DNA from: Anaerolineales bacterium
Lineage (GTDB): Bacteria > Chloroflexota > Anaerolineae > JAAEKA01
Length of the DNA: 64,000 bases
Reading direction: 5' to 3'
Assembly: GCA_020634615.1 (NCBI GenBank)
Contig: JACKBI010000003.1
Coordinates: 186,001-250,000 of the forward strand
How positions within the stretch are numbered: position 1 is the stretch's first letter; every line of letters begins with the position of its first letter. Under the pieces are notes generated by a model. The model had not been told where the DNA came from, searched no databases, and was given only the letters and a program-made list of their open reading frames with translations. Positions 16,554-25,259 of this stretch are shown piece by piece. The translations under genes and the position numbers were made by a program.

Positions 16554-17318
16554 ATGCAGGTCGATTTTGGCAAAACCTCTGAAGATTACGCGCGGTTCCG
16601 GGCTGGCTTCCCTGAGTCGCTGTTCGACCGGCTGGCGGGCCACGGCGTGGGGCTGGCGGGCCAGCAAATCCTCGACCTGGGAACCGGCACCGGCACGCTG
16701 GCGCGCGGCTTTGCCCTGCGCGGCAGCACGGTGACAGCGGTCGATGTCGCCGCGGAACAACTGGCGCAGGCCCGTTGGCTGGACGAGTTGGCCGGTGTGC
16801 AGGTCGAGTATCACGTTGCACCTGCCGAGGAAACCGGTCTGCCCGATGATAACTTCGATGTCGTCACAGCCGGCCAGTGCTGGCACTGGTTCGACCGGCC
16901 ACGCGCCGCGGCAGAAGTCGCCCGGCTGCTGCGTCCCGGTGGAACCCTGGTGATCGCGCATTACGACTGGCTACCGCTGGCCGGCAACGTCGTCGAACTG
17001 ACCGAGGAGCTGATCCTGCGCTACAACCCGGCCTGGCGATTAGGCGGCGGTACGGGAATCTATCCCCTGTGGTTTCGCGATGTAGCTGAAGCCGGTTTCA
17101 CGCAGATCGAAAGCTTCACCTACGATGAGCCGGCGATTTACAGCCACGAAGCCTGGCGCGGCCGCGTGCGCGCCAGCGCTCCCATCGGCGGCAGTCTGCC
17201 CCCCGTTGAGGTCGCCGGTTTCGATGCTGACCTTGCCGCGGCCCTGGCAAGCCGATTCCCCGGCGAACCGCTGGCCGTGCCGCACCGTGTCTTCGCCCTG
17301 ATCTGTCGAAAGGTCTGA
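16554..17318 (+). CDS. SAM-dependent class I methyltransferase
   Basis: A 254-residue methyltransferase of the UbiE/Methyltransf_11 type. Motif I is ILDLGTGTGTLARGFA, the acidic end of strand 2 is VTAVDVAAEQL, and motif II/post-II DNFDVVTAGQCWHWFDRPRA carries the W-H-W-F pattern common in small-molecule methyltransferases. The chosen ATG lies four bases after the homoserine dehydrogenase stop; the frame also extends upstream into that gene. The substrate cannot be read from the sequence. Last gene of the transporter-hom-methyltransferase transcript. Confidence 0.85.
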   Translation: MQVDFGKTSEDYARFRAGFPESLFDRLAGHGVGLAGQQILDLGTGTGTLARGFALRGSTVTAVDVAAEQLAQARWLDELAGVQVEYHVAPAEETGLPDDNFDVVTAGQCWHWFDRPRAAAEVARLLRPGGTLVIAHYDWLPLAGNVVELTEELILRYNPAWRLGGGTGIYPLWFRDVAEAGFTQIESFTYDEPAIYSHEAWRGRVRASAPIGGSLPPVEVAGFDADLAAALASRFPGEPLAVPHRVFALICRKV

Positions 17319-17324
17319 AGCAAA

Positions 17325-17353
17325 GTGACTTGGGAAGCCGCCGGACCGATAAT
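17325..17353 (+). promoter_or_regulatory. Possible promoter of argG
   Basis: GTGACT at 17325-17330, 17-base spacer, GATAAT at 17348-17353. Both boxes are imperfect (four and five of six). The leader to the ATG at 17491 would be about 130 bases and includes the palindromic fragment at 17396-17418. Confidence 0.4.
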
Positions 17354-17395
17354 CTGATTACCTCAACGCGTCAAAAAAAGAAGCCTTGCGGCCAA

Positions 17396-17418
17396 CCGGC
17401 GACTGCCAAAGTCTCCGG
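17396..17418. repeat. Degenerate copy of the 10-kb palindrome arm
   Basis: The 23 bases match the arm at 10154-10176 at 18 positions (shared CCGGCGACT..CC.AAGTCT core). Only one arm is visible here, in the leader of argG. Confidence 0.4.
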
Positions 17419-17490
17419 TAACGCTACCACATATGAAACAAACCCTTCGAAATCATGCCACGCAAAACTAAAACTCAAAGGAACCATCCC

Positions 17491-18753
17491 ATGTCCAATC
17501 AATCGGTCAACAAAGTCGTCCTCGCCTACTCCGGCGGCCTGGATACGTCGGTAATCGTGCCCTGGCTGCGCAACAACTACGGCTGCGAAGTCATCTGCTT
17601 CACGGCTGATCTCGGCCAAGGCGACGAGCTGGGCGGCCTGGAGGAAAAGGCCCTCGCTTCCGGCGCCAGCAAGCTATACGTCGAAGATCTGCGCGAGGAG
17701 TTCATCACCGAATACCTGTACCCCATGCTCCAGGCCGGCGCCGTCTACGAGCGCAAGTATCTGCTTGGCACCAGCGTTGCCCGTCCGCTGATTGCCAAAC
17801 GTATGGTGGAAATCGCCGAACTGGAAGGCGCAGATGCGGTGGCCCACGGCTGCACCGGCAAGGGCAACGACCAGGTCCGTTTCGAACTGACCGTTATGGC
17901 GCTCAACCCGCGGCTGCGCACCATCGCGCCCTGGCGTGAGTGGACCATCCGCAGCCGCAAGGACGCGCTTGACTACGCCGCCGAGTACAACGTGCCCGTC
18001 ACCGCCACCGAGAAGTCGATCTACAGTCGTGACCGCAACATCTGGCATCTGAGCCATGAGGGCGGCCTGCTGGAAGACCCATGGACCGAGCCTGAGGAGG
18101 CCATGTACCAGTGGTCGGTCAGCCCGGAGGCGGCGCCTGACGAGCCGGAGGAAGTTGTCATTGACTTCCAGAGCGGCATTCCCAAGCGCATCAATGGCGT
18201 CGCCATGGGGCCGATTGGCCTGTTGACGACCCTGAACGCGCTGGGCGCGAAACACGGCGTGGGCCGCATCGACCTGGTTGAAAACCGGCTGGTCGGCATG
18301 AAATCGCACGGCGTCTACGAAACACCGGGCGGCACGATCCTCTACGACGCGCACGCGGCGCTGGAAGAGTTGTGCCTCGACAAGCAAACGATGCAATACA
18401 AGCAGCAGCTCTCATTGAAATATGCGGAACTGGTGTACAACGGCTTGTGGTTTACCCCGCTGCGCCGCGCGCTGGATGCCTTCGTCCAGTCCACGCAGGA
18501 GAACCTGACCGGCAGCGCACGCCTCAAGCTGTACAAAGGCAGCGTCCGCCTGGTTGGCCGGCGCTCCCCCTACTCGCTCTACCGTGAGGACTATGCCACT
18601 TTCGGTGAGGAAGACGTCTATGACCAGAAGGATGCCGAGGGCTTTATCAAGATCTTCGGACTGCCGATGAAGGTCGAGGCCATGCTTGACATCGCCGGCC
18701 TGGGCGCCAGCAAGTATCGAATGCCCGACTACTCCACCTTCAAACGCGACTAG
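17491..18753 (+). CDS. argG: Argininosuccinate synthase
   Basis: ATP-dependent joining of citrulline and aspartate. Start at 17491 (MSNQSVNKVVLAYSGGLDTS) has AAGGAACC just upstream. The P-loop-like SGGLDTSV, the citrulline/aspartate loop AVAHGCTGKGNDQVRFE, and EKSIYSRDRNIWHLSHEGG are all canonical. About 420 residues, full length. It is 3.4 kb from the argCBDA cluster on the same strand with unrelated genes between. No argH or argF lies in the window, so the pathway is completed elsewhere. Confidence 0.95.
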   Translation: MSNQSVNKVVLAYSGGLDTSVIVPWLRNNYGCEVICFTADLGQGDELGGLEEKALASGASKLYVEDLREEFITEYLYPMLQAGAVYERKYLLGTSVARPLIAKRMVEIAELEGADAVAHGCTGKGNDQVRFELTVMALNPRLRTIAPWREWTIRSRKDALDYAAEYNVPVTATEKSIYSRDRNIWHLSHEGGLLEDPWTEPEEAMYQWSVSPEAAPDEPEEVVIDFQSGIPKRINGVAMGPIGLLTTLNALGAKHGVGRIDLVENRLVGMKSHGVYETPGGTILYDAHAALEELCLDKQTMQYKQQLSLKYAELVYNGLWFTPLRRALDAFVQSTQENLTGSARLKLYKGSVRLVGRRSPYSLYREDYATFGEEDVYDQKDAEGFIKIFGLPMKVEAMLDIAGLGASKYRMPDYSTFKRD

Positions 18754-18767
18754 GCTCCCCACGCCTC

Positions 18768-20216
18768 ATGCCTTCACCCTTCAAGACGCGCGCGGCCCAG
18801 GCTCTCGACGACTCCGATCTGCGGACAAGCCTGACGCGCGCGTCTTCCCGTCTGCAACGCTGGCGCAACCAGGCATTTGACGACCTGGAAACGCCGTGGG
18901 CTGACCTGCAAGCCGCGGCCGCAGCCAGCCGGCAAGCTGCGCTGGATCACCTGCCGGAACTCTTGCAGACGCTTGAGACCCGGCTGCTCCAGCGGGGCGC
19001 CGAGGTGGTCTGGGCGGAAGACGGCGCGGCGGCATTCCGTTACATCGCCGCGCTGGCCACCGCCCGCGGCGCAGAACGAGTGTTGCGCGGCCGCTCGCCG
19101 CTGGCCGAGGAGATCGGTCTTGACGCCGCGCTGGCCGCGGCCGGCGTCAACGTTATCAACACCCATTTTGGCGACTACATCATCCGACTCGCCGAGGACC
19201 GTTCGACACACCCCCACTTCCCCGCGCTGCACCAGCGAGCAGCTGACGTGGCGGACCTGTTCGAGAGCAAACTCGACATGCCCAGGACGCTGGACCCGCA
19301 GGCCATGGGCGGCATGGCGCGCTTTCGCCTGCGCCGCGAGTTGCCGCGCAGCGAGATGATGATCTGCCAGGCAGCGCTGGCTGCCGCGGACAGCGGCACG
19401 CTGGCGCTGGTCAGCGACTCGGGTGAAGACCGTCTGGCTGCCAGCGTGGCCCAGATTCAGGTCATCCTGTTGGGCATCGAGCAGGTTGCCGCTACTCTGG
19501 AGGAAGTGTTGTTCCTGACCCAGATGGGCAGCCGCAGCGCGAGCGGTCATGGCTTTCCCGGCGCTGTGACCCTGTTGAACGGGCCTGTGCAGCCTGATAA
19601 TCCTGACGGACCGGGCGAATTGCATCTGGTGATCGTCGACAATGGCCGCAGCGCATTGCTGGCGACCCCATTCCGCGACGTGTTGGCGTGCATCGGCTGC
19701 GGCGCATGCCACAACGTTTGCCCGGTCAACCGGGAAATTGGCGGCGGCGCCTACGGCGACCACTACAGGGGACCGGTCGGTGCGGTGCTTGGGCCGCTGG
19801 TCGGCGCCATGCCGAGCATCAGCCGGCGCGGTGCACAGACTGCACCCTCGCCGGTGGCAGCCGCCGACATCCCGCTGCTGGACCCTGCCTATGCGGATCT
19901 GCCTTTGGCCAGCACTTTATGTGGCGCGTGCGCCGATGTTTGCCCGGTTGGCATCGACCTGCCTGAAATGCTCCGTTCGCTGCGCGAGCAGCGACTTGCT
20001 GCCAAAGGAGAAGGCCCGGTTGACAAGGCACTGCGCGCAGCGTTCCGCTGGGCCACGCAAGACCCGGCAAACTATCGCCGAACACACGGCTGGCTGCGGC
20101 GGGAGTTGACAGGCAGCGTCGCACCGCCGCTGCGGGCCTGGCAAGCCGGTCGCGACCTGCCAAAGCCGGCGGCAAAGTTGTTTCGCGACCGATGGGCTGA
20201 GCGAACCAAGCCATGA
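18768..20216 (+). CDS. lutB: LutB-like iron-sulfur lactate utilisation protein
   Basis: A 482-residue LUD-domain plus ferredoxin-like protein, subunit B of the LutABC L-lactate oxidase system. The N-terminal LUD region includes INTHFGDYIIRLAEDRSTHPHF (split by its conserved THPHxP) and ESKLDMPRTLDPQAMGGMAR. The [4Fe-4S] region has CIGCGACHNVCPVN near residue 305 and LCGACADVCPVGIDLPEML near 385, as in LutB. It starts 14 bases after argG and overlaps lutC by four bases. LutA, the Cys-rich subunit usually first in the operon, is not upstream. Confidence 0.88.
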   Translation: MPSPFKTRAAQALDDSDLRTSLTRASSRLQRWRNQAFDDLETPWADLQAAAAASRQAALDHLPELLQTLETRLLQRGAEVVWAEDGAAAFRYIAALATARGAERVLRGRSPLAEEIGLDAALAAAGVNVINTHFGDYIIRLAEDRSTHPHFPALHQRAADVADLFESKLDMPRTLDPQAMGGMARFRLRRELPRSEMMICQAALAAADSGTLALVSDSGEDRLAASVAQIQVILLGIEQVAATLEEVLFLTQMGSRSASGHGFPGAVTLLNGPVQPDNPDGPGELHLVIVDNGRSALLATPFRDVLACIGCGACHNVCPVNREIGGGAYGDHYRGPVGAVLGPLVGAMPSISRRGAQTAPSPVAAADIPLLDPAYADLPLASTLCGACADVCPVGIDLPEMLRSLREQRLAAKGEGPVDKALRAAFRWATQDPANYRRTHGWLRRELTGSVAPPLRAWQAGRDLPKPAAKLFRDRWAERTKP

Positions 20217-20908
20217 ACGACGCCAGAGAAGCTATGCTCAACCGGCTAAGGGACGCAGCGCCGTCGCAAGCCCGGCAAACCGTTCCTCTCCCGCCCTTTG
20301 CGCGTGCTGCAGATGGCGATGCCACGCTGATCGACCGGTTCGCGGCAGCGCTGGAGCGGATTGGCGTGACCTGGGAGGTGACCGACACCGCGGTGAGCGC
20401 CCGATTGTATCTGGTTACTTCGTTGCAAGCCAACGCCATCACCCGCGTGCTGACGTGGGATGCGGCGCAACTGCCGGCGCCCGGTCTGTTGGACACCATG
20501 AATGTCCTCGGAATTGAAACCATCAGCCCGGATCTGCGCGCCGCGCCGCCGCGAATGCGTCCGCAGGATCCTGACAGCCGTGGCGATCTGCTGCGATCCG
20601 TTGCCACCATCGAGGTCGGCATCGTTGCTGCCGAAGCTGGTTTTGCCGACACGGGCGCACTCGCGGTGCGAGGCGGCAAGCAGCGCCCCCTGCTGGCTGC
20701 CTACATACCTCGGCGGGTCGTCGTGCTGCTGCCGGCCAGCAATATCTTCCCCGCGCTGTCGCACTGGCTGGCCAATGAGGCGGCCGATACTGGCGAAGTC
20801 GTGACCTTTCTCACCGGTCCCAGCCAATCCCTCGACCTTGAGTTGATCAGCGCTGCCGGCATCCACGGGCCGCGCCAGGTTCATGTGGTAATTATCGGGG
20901 GCATCTGA
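20213..20908 (+). CDS. lutC: LutC-like LUD-domain protein
   Basis: A 231-residue LUD-domain protein matching LutC of the lactate utilisation system. Seen: VGIVAAEAGFADTGALAVRGG (the GI..A..G.A.TG block), RPLLAAYIPRRVVVLLPASNIFP, and the C-terminal GPSQSLDLELISAAGIHGPRQVHVVII, which ends as LutC does with IHGP. The start codon overlaps the lutB stop (ATGA), so translation is coupled. LutA is absent in this window. The next gene, a GH43 protein, begins 47 bases later with its own strong ribosome site. Confidence 0.88.
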   Translation: MNDAREAMLNRLRDAAPSQARQTVPLPPFARAADGDATLIDRFAAALERIGVTWEVTDTAVSARLYLVTSLQANAITRVLTWDAAQLPAPGLLDTMNVLGIETISPDLRAAPPRMRPQDPDSRGDLLRSVATIEVGIVAAEAGFADTGALAVRGGKQRPLLAAYIPRRVVVLLPASNIFPALSHWLANEAADTGEVVTFLTGPSQSLDLELISAAGIHGPRQVHVVIIGGI

Positions 20909-20955
20909 CGCCGGCTGGCGTGTGAATTCCTTACCCGAGTTGGAGGAATACAAGC

Positions 20956-21846
20956 ATGCAAACTCGTGACATTCAAATACGCGATCCCTTTGTCTTCACC
21001 AGCCAGGCGGAGAAGACCTATTACCTGTTCGGAACAACGGACAGGGACTGCTGGCGCGGTCCCGGCCAGGGGTTTGACTGCTATGCGAGCAGCGATCTGA
21101 AGAATTGGGACGGCCCGATGGCCGCGTTCAGACCATCCAGCGATTTCTGGGGCAAAGAGAACTTTTGGGCACCAGAGGTTCACCAGTTCAATGGCCGGTT
21201 CTACATGTTTGCCTCGTTCATCGCTCCAGGGCGCTTTCGGGGCACCCAGATCCTCGTCTCGGACGCCATTGTCGGGCCGTACAGCCCGCTGACTGACGGG
21301 CCAATCACGCCCGCCGCGTGGCAATGCCTGGATGGAACGCTTCATGTCGACAACGATGGCGACCCGTGGATTGTGTTTTGCCACGAATGGGTGCAAATCA
21401 ACGACGGATCCATCTGCGCGATGAGATTGACGCCGGATCTCAAGCAAGCAGCAGGCAGGCCGGTGTTTCTCTTCAATGCGTCAGAAGCTCCCTGGGCCAG
21501 GAAGTTGGACCGGCCGGAGAAGGATGCGAAATTCAGATTTCCGGCATACGTGACCGACGGCCCGTTTCTCCACAGACTGGCAGACGGAACGCTGGCCATG
21601 CTTTGGTCGAGCTTTGGTGCACAGGGATACGCCATGGGAGTCAGCCGTTCGCCAGATGGGAATGTTTCAGGCGACTGGCGTCATGACCCGGACCCGCTGT
21701 GGGCCGAGGATGGCGGACATGGCATGATCTTCAAGACGTTCGACGACCAGTTGATGCTGACCTTTCATAGCCCCAACAAGACCCCTGACGAGCGGGCTAT
21801 GTTTGTCGCGATCCAGGAGTCCAACGGCAGGATTCAACTCAAGTAG
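20956..21846 (+). CDS. Glycoside hydrolase family 43-like five-bladed propeller enzyme
   Basis: A 296-residue GH43-type beta-propeller without signal peptide, hence cytoplasmic. Start has GGAGG 11 bases upstream. The base Asp is in IQIRDPFVF (D10); FWAPEVHQFNGRFYMF is the typical second-blade block; CLDGTLHVDNDGDPW (D126) carries the pKa-modulating Asp. The position of the catalytic acid, usually Glu in a xEGP motif, is read here as TDGPF near residues 200-204, so either this subgroup uses a different residue or activity is altered. GH43 members act on arabinans, galactans and xylans, which suits the pectin genes that follow, but the substrate is not proven. Confidence 0.78.
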   Translation: MQTRDIQIRDPFVFTSQAEKTYYLFGTTDRDCWRGPGQGFDCYASSDLKNWDGPMAAFRPSSDFWGKENFWAPEVHQFNGRFYMFASFIAPGRFRGTQILVSDAIVGPYSPLTDGPITPAAWQCLDGTLHVDNDGDPWIVFCHEWVQINDGSICAMRLTPDLKQAAGRPVFLFNASEAPWARKLDRPEKDAKFRFPAYVTDGPFLHRLADGTLAMLWSSFGAQGYAMGVSRSPDGNVSGDWRHDPDPLWAEDGGHGMIFKTFDDQLMLTFHSPNKTPDERAMFVAIQESNGRIQLK

Positions 21847-21985
21847 AAGAACCATCGCGATTCGGCCGGGACAACAGGAGCCAAAACGAACTTTTCGTCA
21901 CGTTGTCACCTGACAGAGCGCAGTACCCCTGTTCGTCTCCACGCAATTTCAACCGTTCGTTCGCCCGCAATACGCAACAACTTAC

Positions 21986-22032
21986 CGCCGGTGACGCGTC
22001 TCGACCACGTTGTTCGAACCGTGTCACCGGCG
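21986..22032. repeat. Inverted repeat, 10-bp arms, upstream of the LacI-type promoter
   Basis: CGCCGGTGAC at 21986-21995 pairs perfectly with 22023-22032 around a 27-base loop. No U-run follows. It could terminate the GH43 transcript, bind a regulator, or be one of the dispersed palindromes. Confidence 0.45.
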
Positions 22033-22112
22033 CTATCGCGCGTGGCAAGGCGGTCGCCAGCGCGTTGCCACATGGCTGTCTGGATCATGGGAGGCAAACC
22101 TGGCAAAACCTA

Positions 22113-22141
22113 TTGACAAGAAATGAATTGTGCGATATTAT
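22113..22141 (+). promoter_or_regulatory. Promoter of the LacI regulator and sugar transporter operon
   Basis: Perfect TTGACA at 22113-22118, 17-base spacer, TATTAT at 22136-22141. Transcription should start near 22148. This excludes the upstream part of the open frame and supports the regulator start at 22273. Confidence 0.75.
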
Positions 22142-22153
22142 CGTTTTGTTACA

Positions 22154-22181
22154 TTATCACGTGTAACGTTACACGTGATAA
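22154..22181. promoter_or_regulatory. LacI-family operator, perfect 28-bp palindrome
   Basis: Two 14-base halves, TTATCACGTGTAAC and its exact complement, meet at a central C-G step, the hallmark of LacI/GalR operators. It lies about 6 to 33 bases downstream of the predicted start, a position suited to blocking the polymerase, and about 90 bases before the regulator's own ATG, implying autoregulation of the whole operon. Confidence 0.8.
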
Positions 22182-22272
22182 GTCAAATTTGGACGAAATC
22201 TCCCTTTCGTTCCCTCCAACCCACTTCTTCATCAGACTCCCACCCAGAAAGCCTTTGCAGCGTGGCAAAATC

Positions 22273-23313
22273 ATGAAAGGACCAACTCAAGCTGATGTAG
22301 CCCGGCTGGCTGGCGTTTCCAGAGCCACCGTTTCGCACGTCCTGAACAACCGGCTCGATCGCCAGGTGCCTGTGTCGGAAGAGACCCGCCGGCGAGTCCT
22401 GGAAGCGGTCATCGAGCTGGATTATGTGCCCGACGCGCGTGCACTCGCCCTGCGTTCGGGCAGCACAAAAACGATCGGACTGATCATTCCAGACATCCAT
22501 AACCCCCACTTCTGGGAGGTTGTGGACGGCGTCGAGAAGGAAGCCAGCGCGGCCGGCTACCACATCCTTCTGTCGAGTATTTCCCCCGAAGACAAGAATG
22601 CCGAAGATATCTTCAAAAACCTGTCGCATCGACGCATCGACGGGTTGATCATGGTGCCAAGTTTCGTCTATCAATCCGAGGAAGCCCAGAAAACCCTGGC
22701 ACAGTTGGTCAAGCGGCGGATCCCCATCGTTGGCATCATGGCAGATCGCGGCGAGATGAGTTTCAAGATAGATCGCGTGCTTTCGGACTATCATGACGCA
22801 ACTCTGGAGGCCATGGCCTACCTGTTGTCATTACAGCACCGGCGGATCGGCTTCATCTTTGGCATTGCCGTGCCGGAATTGGGCAATGACCGTCTGCTGG
22901 CCTATCGCGAAAGTCTGCAGGCAGCGGGCGTGGCAATAGACCCAAGCCTGATCGTGGAATGCGGACCGACTATCGAGGACAGCTACCACGCCACTCGCCA
23001 GTTGCTCGAATTGCCTTCCCGCCCCACAGCGTTGCTGGCAATCAATGACTTCCTGGCGATCGGCGCGCTACGGGCTATCAAAGACATGAATCTCGACGTG
23101 CCGCAAGACGTTTCGGTGCTCGGTTACGACGACGTTCCTTTTGCCAATTACCTGATTCCGCGGCTCAGCACCGCATCCAAGGACGGCGAGCTAATGGGAC
23201 GCGAGGCATGCAAGTTATTGCTGGCACGCCTGGAAGATTCTGACCGGCCGCGCCAGGAAATCAGGCTTCCGGCGCGCTTGATTCTTCGCGAGTCAACAGG
23301 ACCTGCCCGATGA
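22273..23313 (+). CDS. LacI-family transcriptional regulator
   Basis: 346 residues. The N-terminal helix-turn-helix reads TQADVARLAGVSRATVSHVL (about 5-24) followed by the hinge RALALRSGSTKTIGLI. The effector domain is of the periplasmic-binding type: IPDIHNPHFWEVVDGVEKEA, HRRIDGLIMVPSF, QHRRIGFIFGI, ALLAINDFLAIGALRAIKDM and VSVLGYDDVPFANYLIPRLST. It presumably senses a sugar derived from the polymer degraded by this locus and represses the following transporter and rhamnosidase genes through the operator at 22154-22181. Its stop overlaps the first permease gene (ATGA). The effector is unknown. Confidence 0.92.
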   Translation: MKGPTQADVARLAGVSRATVSHVLNNRLDRQVPVSEETRRRVLEAVIELDYVPDARALALRSGSTKTIGLIIPDIHNPHFWEVVDGVEKEASAAGYHILLSSISPEDKNAEDIFKNLSHRRIDGLIMVPSFVYQSEEAQKTLAQLVKRRIPIVGIMADRGEMSFKIDRVLSDYHDATLEAMAYLLSLQHRRIGFIFGIAVPELGNDRLLAYRESLQAAGVAIDPSLIVECGPTIEDSYHATRQLLELPSRPTALLAINDFLAIGALRAIKDMNLDVPQDVSVLGYDDVPFANYLIPRLSTASKDGELMGREACKLLLARLEDSDRPRQEIRLPARLILRESTGPAR

Positions 23314-24317
23314 CATCGACAGGATTAGTCAACGAACCGGGTGTGGTCGCACGCAAGAAGTCCGGTATCGTCAAGTTCTTGAGGCGGGATGGCGTTGCCT
23401 ACATGTTCCTCGCGCCGTGGCTTCTGGGTTTCTTCGTGCTCACAGTGTATCCGATGGCCTACTCGCTATGGCTCGGTTTCACCAATTACGACTTCACACA
23501 GCCCAATTCGACGCAATGGATCGGGATTGCCAACTATCTAAAGATGTTTGGACCGGTGTTCGGGCTGTCGAATTTCACGGCGTCCACGGGCGAAGTGATG
23601 CGCGTGGATCCCTACTACATGAAGTCGTTGTCGGTGACGTTTACCTACGTGCTGGTGTCGGTGCCACTGAAGCTGATTTTTGCCCTGGCTGTGGCGGTGC
23701 TGATGAACCAGAAACTGCGCGGCGTGTCGTTTTACCGCTCCGTGTATTACATCCCAACACTCCTCGGCGGATCGGTGGCCATCGCGGTGCTGTGGAGGAA
23801 GCTGTTCGAAAAAGAGGGGCTGCTGAACGGCCTGCTGGGAGCCATCGGCTTCACCAACCTGCCAGGCTGGATCACCAACCCCAAATTCGCGCTCTGGACG
23901 CTTATTTTGCTGACGGTGTGGCAATTCGGCTCATCGATGATCATCTTCCTTGCCGGGCTGAAGCAGATTCCGCAGGAATATTACGAGGCAGCCAGCGTGG
24001 ATGGTGCGAGCAAGACACGGCAGTTTTTCTCGATTACCCTCCCCTTGCTCTCGCCGGTTATTCTGTTTACCCTGGTTCTACAGACAATAACCACGTTCCA
24101 GGCATTCACCCAGGCCTATATCATCGGCGGCGGCGGCGGCGGCGTGCTCAACTCCACGCTGTTCTACACGCTCCACCTGTATATCCAGGGATGGCAATAC
24201 CACGAGATGGGATATGCATCCGCGATGGCCTGGGTGCTGCTGATCATTATCGGCGTGTTCACAGCGATTGTCTTCAAATCATCGAACCTGTGGGTGTCGT
24301 ATGGGACCGGGGAGTAA
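23310..24317 (+). CDS. Carbohydrate ABC transporter permease (MalF/UgpA type)
   Basis: 335 residues with six predicted helices. Starts with YMFLAPWLLGFFVLTVYPMAYSLWLGF, typical of CUT1 family first permeases, and has the cytoplasmic EAA loop EYYEAASVDGASKTRQFFSI (split at its conserved EAAxxDGA) that docks the ATPase. Overlaps the regulator gene by four bases and precedes its partner permease by one base. Together with the next permease and the binding protein it forms an ABC importer for a sugar or short oligosaccharide. No ATPase of the MsmX/UgpC type is encoded in this cluster. Confidence 0.92.
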   Translation: MTSTGLVNEPGVVARKKSGIVKFLRRDGVAYMFLAPWLLGFFVLTVYPMAYSLWLGFTNYDFTQPNSTQWIGIANYLKMFGPVFGLSNFTASTGEVMRVDPYYMKSLSVTFTYVLVSVPLKLIFALAVAVLMNQKLRGVSFYRSVYYIPTLLGGSVAIAVLWRKLFEKEGLLNGLLGAIGFTNLPGWITNPKFALWTLILLTVWQFGSSMIIFLAGLKQIPQEYYEAASVDGASKTRQFFSITLPLLSPVILFTLVLQTITTFQAFTQAYIIGGGGGGVLNSTLFYTLHLYIQGWQYHEMGYASAMAWVLLIIIGVFTAIVFKSSNLWVSYGTGE

Positions 24318-24318
24318 C

Positions 24319-25164
24319 ATGAAAGATCGCACCGCTGCCCGCCACACCTTGACCCATCTGTTCATCATCGCCCTGGGGCTGTTGATGATCTACCCCGTGC
24401 TCTGGATGATTGTCAGCTCGTTCAAGCCCAACAACATGATCTTCAGCGATCCGGGACTCATACCAAAAGCCGTAACCCTTGATAACTACATCAGCGGGTG
24501 GAAAGGCTATGCGGGTGTCTCCTTCGGCAGGTTTTTCATCAACTCGTTGCTGATGTGCGCCGGAGCCGTTATCGGGAACCTGATAGCCTGCACGATGGCA
24601 GCGTATGCGTTCGCCAGGCTCAAATTCGCGGGCAGGAACTTCTGGTTCGCGGTGATGCTGGTAACGCTCATGCTCCCGGGTCACGTCACCACCGTGCCGC
24701 GCTATATCCTGTTCAACACATTCGGATGGGTCGGTACGTACCTCCCGATAATCGTGCCGAAGTTTCTGGCTACGGATGCATTCTTCGTATTCCTGCTCGT
24801 GCAGTTTATGCGCAGTCTGCCGAAGGAGATTGAAGAGGCGGCGATAATCGACGGATGCGGGAAAGTCGGCGTGTTGACTCGCATTATTGTGCCGCTTTCG
24901 ACACCGGCCCTGGTGACGGTCGCGCTGTTTACGTTCCTCTGGACGTGGGACGACTTTTTCAACCACTTGCTGTACCTGACCAATCCGGCAATTTTCAGCG
25001 TATCAAGGGCGTTGCGCACATTCGTCGGCGACGCAGGCGCGGTGTCCAACTGGGGCGGCGCGCTGGCGATGTCCACGCTGGCGATGCTTCCCGCCTTTAT
25101 CCTGTTCTTCACCCTGCAGAAGTATTTTGTACAGGGCATCGCAACCACGGGCATAAAAGGTTAA
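24319..25164 (+). CDS. Carbohydrate ABC transporter permease (MalG/UgpE type)
   Basis: 281 residues, six helices. The start at 24319 (MKDRTAARHTLTH) lies one base after the preceding stop; the longer frame overlaps the first permease and is not preferred. Seen: LLMIYPVLWMIVSSFKPNNMIF, FINSLLMCAGAVIGNLIACT, and the EAA loop EIEEAAIIDGCGKVGVL. The C-terminal KYFVQGIATTGIKG is the standard ending of this permease class. It pairs with the permease at 23310. Confidence 0.93.
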   Translation: MKDRTAARHTLTHLFIIALGLLMIYPVLWMIVSSFKPNNMIFSDPGLIPKAVTLDNYISGWKGYAGVSFGRFFINSLLMCAGAVIGNLIACTMAAYAFARLKFAGRNFWFAVMLVTLMLPGHVTTVPRYILFNTFGWVGTYLPIIVPKFLATDAFFVFLLVQFMRSLPKEIEEAAIIDGCGKVGVLTRIIVPLSTPALVTVALFTFLWTWDDFFNHLLYLTNPAIFSVSRALRTFVGDAGAVSNWGGALAMSTLAMLPAFILFFTLQKYFVQGIATTGIKG

Positions 25165-25259
25165 TGCAACAAGGAGGAGGACGCGAATTTGAAATGATGC
25201 CACGTTGACGTATTCCGGTTTTGTCCGCTCAACCCACACTCAAACAGGAGAATCCAACC

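Larger units (their letters stand above)
21847..22272 (+). other. Regulatory intergenic region before the LacI-type gene
   Basis: No gene is seen here. The region holds an inverted repeat with 10-bp arms (21986-21995 and 22023-22032), a strong promoter (22113-22141) and a perfect 28-bp palindrome (22154-22181), each listed separately where useful. An open frame crosses from 22123 into the regulator gene but begins before the transcription start. Confidence 0.6.

Noticed and set aside
21990..22035. tRNA-like GTTCGAA box
   Set aside because: Only the T-arm-like core is present; no acceptor stem, anticodon arm or CCA context can be drawn.
22123..22272. 50-codon N-terminal extension of the LacI-type regulator
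   Set aside because: It starts before the predicted transcription start and would translate the operator; homologues begin with the helix-turn-helix.
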